NCBI RefSeq assembly: GCF_003591005.1
Contig: NZ_QYYD01000029.1
Span: forward strand, 1 to 63,641
Reading direction: 5' to 3'
Length of the DNA stretch: 63,641 nt
Origin: Rhodopseudomonas palustris
GTDB lineage: Bacteria; Pseudomonadota; Alphaproteobacteria; Rhizobiales; Xanthobacteraceae
Part shown: piece after piece, positions 57,358 through 63,641 of the stretch
Numbering within the stretch: position 1 is the stretch's first letter
Layout of the letters: every line of letters begins with the position of its first letter
Translations under genes and position numbers: made by a program
Notes under the pieces: generated by a model
Seen by the model: only the letters and a program-made list of their open reading frames with translations
Databases searched by the model: none
What the model was told of the DNA's origin: nothing

Positions 57358-58113
57358 TCAAATGCCGCCCCAATCCCCCACCACCGCCTGCACCAAGGCC
57401 AGCGCCGCAACCGCCGCGGTGTCGGCGCGCATGATGCGCGGGCCGAGGGCGAGGCGGAGGATGCGGGGCTGGCTCAGCAAAAGGGCGCGTTCCTCGGCCG
57501 AGAAGCCGCCTTCCGGGCCGACCAGGAGGTCGACACCCTGAAGCGAGGCAACGCGGGCGCCCTGCAATGCGGCAATTGGATCGGCAATCTCGGCGTCCTC
57601 GTCGCAGAACACCAGCAGGCGCGGCCCATCGGCGCGCCGGGCCAGAAAGCGGTCGAGCGCGATCGGCTCCTCGACGGCGGCGAGGCTGAGGATGCCGCAT
57701 TGCTCGGCGGCTTCGATCACATTGGCCCGCATCCGCTCGGTGTTGAGGCGGTGCACCTGGGTGTGCTGGGTGAGCACCGGTTGCAGCCGGCCGGCGCCCA
57801 TTTCCACTGCCTTTTGAGCCATATAGTCGAGCCTGGCGTGCTTCAGGGGGGCGAACGCATAAGTCACGTCCGGCAGCCGGTCCTGCGGCCGGGTCTGCTC
57901 GGTGACCTCCAGCTCCTCCGGCCGCTTGCGGCCGGCCACCACCGCGCGCCACTCGCCGTCGCGGCCGTTGAAGGCGAGCACCGGTGCGCCGGCGCCGAGC
58001 CGCAGCACATTGCCGAGATAATTGCTCTGGTCGCGACTGAGCGCCACTCTTGTGCCGGCGGCGAGGTCGGCGTCGACAAACAGCCTTGGGCTGCGGAATT
58101 CATAACGTGACAT
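57358..58113 (-). CDS. rsmE: 16S rRNA (uracil(1498)-N(3))-methyltransferase RsmE
   Basis: 251 aa. N-terminal PUA-like domain (SRYEFRSPRLFVDADLAAGTRVALSRDQSNYLGNVLRLG), then a SPOUT knot with LLVGPEGGFSAEE and LALGPRIMRADTAAVAAL. Methylates U1498 in the ribosomal decoding region. The start at ATG 58113 matches the usual N-terminus. Confidence 0.93.
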   Translation of the reverse strand: MSRYEFRSPRLFVDADLAAGTRVALSRDQSNYLGNVLRLGAGAPVLAFNGRDGEWRAVVAGRKRPEELEVTEQTRPQDRLPDVTYAFAPLKHARLDYMAQKAVEMGAGRLQPVLTQHTQVHRLNTERMRANVIEAAEQCGILSLAAVEEPIALDRFLARRADGPRLLVFCDEDAEIADPIAALQGARVASLQGVDLLVGPEGGFSAEERALLLSQPRILRLALGPRIMRADTAAVAALALVQAVVGDWGGI

Positions 58114-58345
58114 GGCGAGGCTCCGCGCCGTTCTAATCCAAAGGTCCAGCAAAATCAGCAGCTAAACGTGGCGAACCGCCGCGCTGCCGCCCTATTCGGC
58201 GGGTTGTTAAGAGGCCTTGGGAATCGTAAAAGGCGCGGGCGGCGGAAAGCTCCGGCGCGCCAGACGGATTCGCCGTCTCTTGCGAGATCCTTTGCCTTTT
58301 TCTGGGACAGTTGGAGACCATCGAACCTTGCCGGAGGAGCAGCCT

Positions 58346-59050
58346 TTGATCATCCGCCGTTTGATTGTGCCGACGGTCGCCGCCGTCATCGCGATGCACG
58401 CCCTGCCGGTCAATGCGCAAAGCGCATTCCCGGCGCCGCTACCCACCCAATCCGCGCCGTCGGCGTTTCCGGCGCCGCTGCCGAACCAATCCTCGGCTCC
58501 CGCCGCTGCGGCTCAGCCTTCGCCGTTTCCGCCGGTCAATGGCGGCGCGTTTCCGGCCGCCGGCGCTGCGCCGATCGCGGGTGGGGGAGGCGGGTTTGCG
58601 CCGCCGCCGCAGGCTGCGCCGATGGGGCAGCAGGCCGCCGGCGAAGAGTGCATGAACGAGTTCGTCAAGTTGCGGCAGGAGGCCGAGAAGCGCGGCGCAG
58701 CCATTCAGGCGGCCGGCAAGCGCAAGGCTCCGGCTGCCGAAGCCTGCAAGCTGATCACCGCGTTCGCGGCGTCCGAAACCAAGATGATCAGCTATGTGGT
58801 GACCAATTCGAAGCGCTGCGGCATTCCGGGTGAGATCGCCGACCAGCTGAAGCAGGGCCACAAGAACACCAGCGGCATGCAGAAGAAGGTCTGCGACATC
58901 GCGGCCCAGCAGCAGCAGCGTGGTCCGGCCGGCCCGAGCCTCGCCGACGTCCTCGGCTCGTCGACCGCGGCGCCTGAGGCCAATGCGTCGGCCAAGAAAT
59001 TCGGCGGCACCACCTTCGACACGCTGAACGGTAACGTGCTGCAGCGATGA
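58346..59050 (+). CDS. Secreted Pro/Ala-rich protein
   Basis: 234 aa. Signal (LIVPTVAAVIAMHALPVNAQ), a low-complexity linker with two SAFPAPLPxQS repeats (~25-48), and a C-terminal helical domain with three cysteines (GEECMNEFVKLRQEAEKR, AAEACKLITAF, VTNSKRCGIPGEIADQLKQGHKNTSGMQKKVCDIA). Function unknown. A TTG start with a strong GGAGGAG 6 bp upstream is the best fit. It overlaps ubiA by 4 bp (ATGA). Confidence 0.8.
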   Translation: MIIRRLIVPTVAAVIAMHALPVNAQSAFPAPLPTQSAPSAFPAPLPNQSSAPAAAAQPSPFPPVNGGAFPAAGAAPIAGGGGGFAPPPQAAPMGQQAAGEECMNEFVKLRQEAEKRGAAIQAAGKRKAPAAEACKLITAFAASETKMISYVVTNSKRCGIPGEIADQLKQGHKNTSGMQKKVCDIAAQQQQRGPAGPSLADVLGSSTAAPEANASAKKFGGTTFDTLNGNVLQR

Positions 59051-59997
59051 CCGGCCTCCCGATCACCGGCGCGACGGCGCCAGTTGCCGATTCCACCGGC
59101 AACTGGGTCGATCGCCATGCGCCGGAATGGTCGCGGCCGTATCTTCGTCTCGCCCGGTTCGATCGCCCGATCGGTTCCTGGCTGCTGCTGATGCCGTGCT
59201 GGTGGGCGGCGGCGCTGGCCGCCGGCATCGCCCGCGACCTCAGCTATTTGCCGATCGTCTGCGCGCTGTTCTTTGTCGGCGCCTTCGTGATGCGCGGCGC
59301 CGGCTGCACCTGGAACGACATCACCGACCGCGATCTCGACGGCAAGGTCGAGCGCACCCGGTCGCGGCCGATCCCGTCGGGTCAGGTCACCGCCAAGCAG
59401 GCCGCTGTGTTCATGGTGGCGCTGTGCCTGATCGGCCTCGCCGTGCTGGTGCAGTTCAATTCGTTCGCGATCGCCACCGGCATCGCCTCGCTGATCATCG
59501 TCGCCGCCTATCCGTTCATGAAACGGATCACCTATTGGCCGCAGATCGTGCTCGGGCTCGCGTTCTCGTGGGGCGCGCTGATGGGCTTCGCCGTGACCTT
59601 CGCGCGGCTCGATCCGGCGGCTTTCGTACTGTACGCCGGCTCGATCGCCTGGGTTGTCGGCTACGACACCATGTACGCGCATCAGGACGCCGAAGACGAT
59701 CTGCTGGTCGGCATCAAGTCGACCGCGCTGCTGTTTGGCGCCAAGACCCACGCCGCGCTCTCGGTGCTGTTCGGCATTGCGGTCACGCTGATCGGCGCGT
59801 CGCTGTGGCTGGCGGGTTCAGGCTGGTTCGCCTGGATCGGGCTCGCAGCGTTCGCCGCGCATCTGGCGTCACAGATCGCCCGGCTCGACATCCACAACTC
59901 GCCGCTGTGCCTGAAGCTGTTCAAGTCGAACCGCGACGCCGGCTTGCTGCTGTTCGCCGGACTGGTGGCCGACGCGGTGGTTCGCACGGTCAGCTGA
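59047..59997 (+). CDS. ubiA: 4-hydroxybenzoate polyprenyltransferase UbiA
   Basis: 316 aa membrane prenyltransferase of ubiquinone synthesis. The two Asp-rich motifs NDITDRDLDGKVERTRSRP and YDTMYAHQDAEDD bind the polyprenyl diphosphate through Mg2+. About eight to nine hydrophobic helices. The ATGA overlap with the secreted protein gene suggests coupled translation. Confidence 0.95.
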   Translation: MTGLPITGATAPVADSTGNWVDRHAPEWSRPYLRLARFDRPIGSWLLLMPCWWAAALAAGIARDLSYLPIVCALFFVGAFVMRGAGCTWNDITDRDLDGKVERTRSRPIPSGQVTAKQAAVFMVALCLIGLAVLVQFNSFAIATGIASLIIVAAYPFMKRITYWPQIVLGLAFSWGALMGFAVTFARLDPAAFVLYAGSIAWVVGYDTMYAHQDAEDDLLVGIKSTALLFGAKTHAALSVLFGIAVTLIGASLWLAGSGWFAWIGLAAFAAHLASQIARLDIHNSPLCLKLFKSNRDAGLLLFAGLVADAVVRTVS

Positions 59998-60013
59998 TCG
60001 GCCTGAGCGCCGA

Positions 60014-62584
60014 TTATTTCTTCAACACCTTGCGGATTGCCGCGCTGATGCCGGCGAGGTCGTACGGCTTGTTGACCACCACGACTTCCTCGAGATCCTT
60101 GATGCGCTGCATCTGTTCGCCGTAGCCGGTGGTGAAGAAAAACGGCACGCCGCGTTCGGCCAGACGCTGTGCGATCGGCAGACTGCTCTCTTGGCCGAGA
60201 TTGACGTCGAGCAGCGCGATCTCGAACGAGTCGCGGTCGATCTCCGTCAGCGCCTGAGCCAAGGTGGAGGCCGTCGCGACGCGGGTGGCACCGAGCCGCA
60301 GCAGAATGTCTTCGGCATCCATCGCGATGATCAGACTGTCTTCGACCAGCAGGGCCGCGCCGCTCAGCAACGCCGCCGAATCGGCTGGGGCGATGCCGGT
60401 GGCGACACCGATGCGTCCAGCCGGTTTCTGCGGCTTGGCGCTCGGGCCTTCGCTGACATGGCGTGCCGGCACGCACAGATCGACCTCGAGCCCGGCCAGT
60501 TCGTAGCGCACGCGGGCCTCGCCGCCGAGATCGTAGGGGATCGAGCGATTGATAATCGTCGAGCCGAAGCCCTCGCGGGTCGGCGGCCGCACCGGCGGGC
60601 CGCCGCGCTCGCGCCATTCGATCCGCAGATCACCGTCGGCGTCGAACCGCCAGTCGACCGTGACCCCGCCGTTGTCCGACAGCGCGCCGTACTTGGCAGA
60701 GTTGGTCATCAGCTCGTGGAACACCAGTGCCAGCGTGGTGAAGGCCTGCGGCTGCAGCAACACGTCGGGACCGGCCAGCTCGACGCGGTCGCGCTTGCCG
60801 CCCAGATAGGCCGCGGCTTCGGTGTCGATCAGCGTGCTGAGCGGCGCCGGACTCCAGTTGTCCTTGGTGATCTGATCGTGCGCGCGGGCGAGGCTCTGGA
60901 TGCGGCCGTCCAGCATGTTGAACGCCGGATGATACTCGCCGGGCTCGCGCGATTGCCGAAGCAGGCCGCGGATCAGCGCCAGGATGTTGCGGACGCGGTG
61001 GTTGAGTTCGGCGATCAGCAGATCCTGCCGCTCCGCCGCACGGCGACGCTCTTCCTGGGCTTCGTCGGTGATGCGTAGGATGATCTCGATCAGCGAAATG
61101 CGCAGCATCTCGGCGACGCGCAGCTCCGCCTCGGAGAACGGCTGCGACCGGCCGCGAACTTCCTGGCTCCACGCCTCGAAGCTCTGCCGCGGCGTCAGCC
61201 GCGCGCCGTGCGGACCGTAGCTCGCCGGCTTCTGCGGATCGCCCGCCCACGTCACGGTGCGGACCTGCTCCTGGCGGAACAGCAGCACATAGTCGCGCGG
61301 CGTCCGCGAGATCGGAATCGCCAGCACGCCGGCGGCGACGTCGTCGTAGGCGGCTGCCGACGGAACCGTGTCGGCCAGGCGGTCGGTGGCGTAGATCCGC
61401 CCCGCCGCCATGGCGTTCAGCCGGCGAACGATCGTGCGCAGTTCGCCGGTCGGCGGCGTCAGGCCGTCCTGTGCGACGCGGCCGTCCATCCAGATCGCGA
61501 TGCCGTCGTTCGGGACCGTGTCGTGCAGCATCGAGCCGAGCCAGTCCGGATTCTCCAACAGGGTGGAGTCGCCGACGATCGCCGCCAGCAATCGGTCGCT
61601 CGCGGCCCGGGCGTTGTTCTCATAGCCGGCCATCGCCTTGCGCTCTCGGCCTTCCAGCTTCAGCGCGAACATTTGGCCGAACAGTTCCGCGATCGAGCGG
61701 CGCTCGAAGCCCGGCAGGCGCGGCCCATCGTAGTGGTGGCAGGCGAACAGGCCCCACAGCTTGCCCTCGATCACGATCGAGATCGACATCGAGGCGTGCA
61801 CGCCCATGTTCTTGAGATACTCGATATGGATCGGCGACACCGAGCGCAGCACCGACAGCGAAAGGTCGATCGGCGTCCCGCGCTCGTCGAGCTGGGGATA
61901 GATCGGCGTCGGCGTCGCATCGACGTCGGCGATAATGCGAAACGGCGTGCGCAGATACAGTTGGCGCGCCTGGACCGGGATGTCCGACGCCGGATAGCGC
62001 AGGTCGAGAAAGCTGCCGATGCCGGAGCGGGCAGCTTCCGCCACCACCTTGCCGGAGTTATCGCTGTCGAAGCGGTACACCATCACCCGATCGAAGCCGG
62101 TGAGGGCGCGGACCTGGCGAGCGCCTTCGTGCAGGAAGGCTTTTTCGTCGGGGGTCGAATCGAGGCGCGAAATCATCGCGCGGATCGTGCTGGCCGTATC
62201 GGGCTGAGTCTCGCCCACGCACGGTTCGGCCTCGACGATGACGGTTCGTCCCGAGACATGGACCGCAAAGTCGAACCGCCGCGTCGAGCCCGGCAGTTCA
62301 TAACCGAACACGCGCTCGACGGCGTCGAGGCCACGCAGCAGGGTCAGCCGGTTCCGCAACGTGTGCACTGTGGAAATTCCGAGGTGATCGGCCGCATGGG
62401 TGCCGAGCATCTCGTCGGCGGAGAGGCCGAAGAATTCGCTCACATTGTTGGAGGCGCGCTGAATCAGCCAGTCCGTCGACATGGCCAGCAGGAACCCGAA
62501 CGGCTGGATCGCTCCAAGCTGATGGATCGGCTCCCGGTCGCAATTAGTCAGGTCGACTTCTGATTTAAGGGTGATGTCAGCCAC
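60014..62584 (-). CDS. Bacteriophytochrome with HWE histidine kinase and receiver domain
   Basis: 856 aa. PAS with the chromophore cysteine C15 (LTNCDREPIHQLGAIQPFGFLL), GAF with PASDIPVQARQLYLRTPFRIIADVDATP and SPIHIEYLKNMGVHASMSI, and PHY with the PRQSFEAW tongue motif. The kinase is HWE/HisKA_2 type (AELNHRVRNILALIRGLLRQS, then LVFHELMTNSAKYGALS). A C-terminal receiver follows (LLDVNLGQESS). Red/far-red sensor predicted to bind biliverdin. The GTG at 62584 starts the homologous region; no cognate heme oxygenase gene is in the window. Confidence 0.95.
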   Translation of the reverse strand: MADITLKSEVDLTNCDREPIHQLGAIQPFGFLLAMSTDWLIQRASNNVSEFFGLSADEMLGTHAADHLGISTVHTLRNRLTLLRGLDAVERVFGYELPGSTRRFDFAVHVSGRTVIVEAEPCVGETQPDTASTIRAMISRLDSTPDEKAFLHEGARQVRALTGFDRVMVYRFDSDNSGKVVAEAARSGIGSFLDLRYPASDIPVQARQLYLRTPFRIIADVDATPTPIYPQLDERGTPIDLSLSVLRSVSPIHIEYLKNMGVHASMSISIVIEGKLWGLFACHHYDGPRLPGFERRSIAELFGQMFALKLEGRERKAMAGYENNARAASDRLLAAIVGDSTLLENPDWLGSMLHDTVPNDGIAIWMDGRVAQDGLTPPTGELRTIVRRLNAMAAGRIYATDRLADTVPSAAAYDDVAAGVLAIPISRTPRDYVLLFRQEQVRTVTWAGDPQKPASYGPHGARLTPRQSFEAWSQEVRGRSQPFSEAELRVAEMLRISLIEIILRITDEAQEERRRAAERQDLLIAELNHRVRNILALIRGLLRQSREPGEYHPAFNMLDGRIQSLARAHDQITKDNWSPAPLSTLIDTEAAAYLGGKRDRVELAGPDVLLQPQAFTTLALVFHELMTNSAKYGALSDNGGVTVDWRFDADGDLRIEWRERGGPPVRPPTREGFGSTIINRSIPYDLGGEARVRYELAGLEVDLCVPARHVSEGPSAKPQKPAGRIGVATGIAPADSAALLSGAALLVEDSLIIAMDAEDILLRLGATRVATASTLAQALTEIDRDSFEIALLDVNLGQESSLPIAQRLAERGVPFFFTTGYGEQMQRIKDLEEVVVVNKPYDLAGISAAIRKVLKK

Positions 62585-63048
62585 ACGTAACCTTTGCAAG
62601 CCGCCGCGACCGGCTCGTCGCCCAGCGCGCGCCTGCGTCGATGTTCTGATGCGCCTCGGATCGTGAGGCCAAAGTTCGGAAGTTCGGCTATCCGCTGCCA
62701 CTCCCATCAGGCGAGTGACAGCGTTGGAATGGAACCCGCTCGATGTCTTGCGTCACCAGCGGCCCAATTCTGGTCGCTGCTGATAACGGCGAGAACGGGG
62801 CTGAGGTTCCGTCCCAACTATGGGGCGGTCGCTACGTGCGGTTTTCGGCGGTACGGTACAGTCGAAAAATGCGGTCGCGACCGCTGTTTGAATAATGTCG
62901 TTGCAAAAGGCCCGCAAGGCCGGCAGGCGCAAAAGTCATCGCGACCTCGGTGCTCGGCAGCCGAACGGTGGCCGAGTGGTACAAGGCGGAGTTACAGGTA
63001 TCGCCGAGCAACAAGCTAGGGTTGCTCACCGCGGGCGTTTCCGACGGG
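62585..63048. other. Gene-poor stretch
   Basis: 464 bp with no supported gene. It includes a tRNA-like fragment around 62965-63000 (GGTGGCCGAGTGGTACAAGG) that cannot be folded into a full tRNA, and a small hairpin GAGCAAC / GTTGCTC near 63006-63029. Confidence 0.5.
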
Positions 63049-63519
63049 TCAAGTGCGGGCGATGATCTCGCGCTCGCCCGCGTAGCTCTGCGCTGCGCCG
63101 AGCAGTGCACCGGATCGCCGACGCACCAGAAAGCGCGGCCGCCGGCGGCTGACGACGCAGTGGCGACGGCGACGCTGCGCCGGTTCGCGCGGCGTGTCGT
63201 CCGGCAGCAGCGGCAGGCCGAGGATCTCGCTCCACACCGCCCGCACGCGGTCGATCTCGTCGGCATCCTCGCTGATACACAGCGGCACCGACAGCGACGG
63301 GTCGCGATGCACCAGCATCAGCATCCGGACGTCGTCGAGGCCGCGGCAGGCGATGCCGCGGAAGTCGCTGACCTGCACCTTGATGGCCATCCGCATGCCG
63401 GCCACCGCACGGTGCAGGATCACGCGCTCACGATGCAGCTCGATTTGCCTGGTGCCGCCATCGGCCCGCACATCGTGCGCATCGAAGCGGATAGGCAGTG
63501 AGAGGGGGTCGAGCCGCAA
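63049..63519 (-). CDS. DUF6101 family protein
   Basis: 156 aa. RLDPLSLPIRFDAHDVRADGGTRQIELHRERVILHRAVAGMRMAIKVQVSDFRGIACRGL and LVHRDPSLSVPLCIS match the DUF6101 family, common in Bradyrhizobium and Rhodopseudomonas. Function unknown. The only usable start codon is the TTG at 63519, with no clear ribosome site; the same frame stays open to about 63628, and residues before the TTG (GSSRA) would fit the family, so the true start is uncertain. Confidence 0.75.
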   Translation of the reverse strand: MRLDPLSLPIRFDAHDVRADGGTRQIELHRERVILHRAVAGMRMAIKVQVSDFRGIACRGLDDVRMLMLVHRDPSLSVPLCISEDADEIDRVRAVWSEILGLPLLPDDTPREPAQRRRRHCVVSRRRPRFLVRRRSGALLGAAQSYAGEREIIART

Positions 63520-63641
63520 TGCGCGGCTGGACCCCGCGGCCGCATGTACGCCGGGTGGTGTTTGACGCCGACCGGATGTGTTATACCCGCCGGGTTTATT
63601 TTCCCGGTGGATGCGTGGCTGGATATTTTACACAAATTACG

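Noticed and set aside
62960..63030. tRNA-like stretch (GGTGGCCGAGTGGTACAAGG)
   Set aside because: The 5' D-arm resembles a class II tRNA, but no anticodon stem pairs, no TTCGA T-loop and no matching acceptor stem were found. At most a remnant.

Overview
The window is a high-GC alphaproteobacterial chromosome segment that fits Rhodopseudomonas palustris or a very close Bradyrhizobiaceae relative. The reasons are: the ruvA-ruvB-ybgC / tolQRAB-pal-cpoB-tilS-ftsH order, a full-length bacteriophytochrome with an HWE-type kinase, CtrA-type promoter boxes, a TorF-type porin, and several families of long palindromic intergenic repeats that recur throughout. The species name is an inference. No rRNA, tRNA, CRISPR array, prophage or intact insertion sequence was found.

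Layout. (1) 0.2-3.6 kb: ruvA, a cytidine deaminase, ruvB, a vapBC toxin-antitoxin pair with a 42-bp operator-like palindrome, and ybgC. (2) 3.8-14.2 kb: an accessory block separating ybgC from tolQ. It holds an OpgC-like acyltransferase, a TetR/NTF2-like pair, an ECF42-type sigma factor with two YCII-domain genes, a dehydrogenase, small proteins, a second TetR with a DUF2852 gene, and an ECF41-type sigma factor with an AhpD-like gene. Several of these circuits can be read from DNA sites: two identically spaced ECF42-type promoters, an ECF41-type promoter, and matching 19-bp TetR palindromes. (3) 14.5-26.8 kb: tolQRAB, then a GGDEF-EAL protein and a FeeM-like N-acyltransferase, then pal, cpoB, tilS and ftsH. 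(4) 27-45 kb: branched-chain amino-acid binding protein and AzlCD exporter, glycolate oxidase glcDEF, a histone H1-like protein, a porin, an SbmA/YddA-type ABC transporter, lactate permease, and a phytoene-desaturase-like oxidoreductase. (5) 45.8-50.9 kb: groEL/groES, a lipoprotein, an MFS transporter and cheZ. (6) 51-63.6 kb: an L,D-transpeptidase, a DUF2076 protein, a deacetylase/glycosyltransferase pair that may modify lipid A, hisG-hisZ, rsmE, a secreted protein, ubiA, the bacteriophytochrome and a DUF6101 protein.

How it fits together. The envelope theme is strong: Tol-Pal, CpoB, L,D-transpeptidase, OpgC, lipid-linked sugar modification and porin. CtrA boxes before the GGDEF-EAL gene, pal and cheZ suggest cell-cycle/motility control of the Tol-Pal neighbourhood. 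The accessory block reads as a set of small self-contained stress-response circuits. glcDEF and lldP together point to use of glycolate and lactate.
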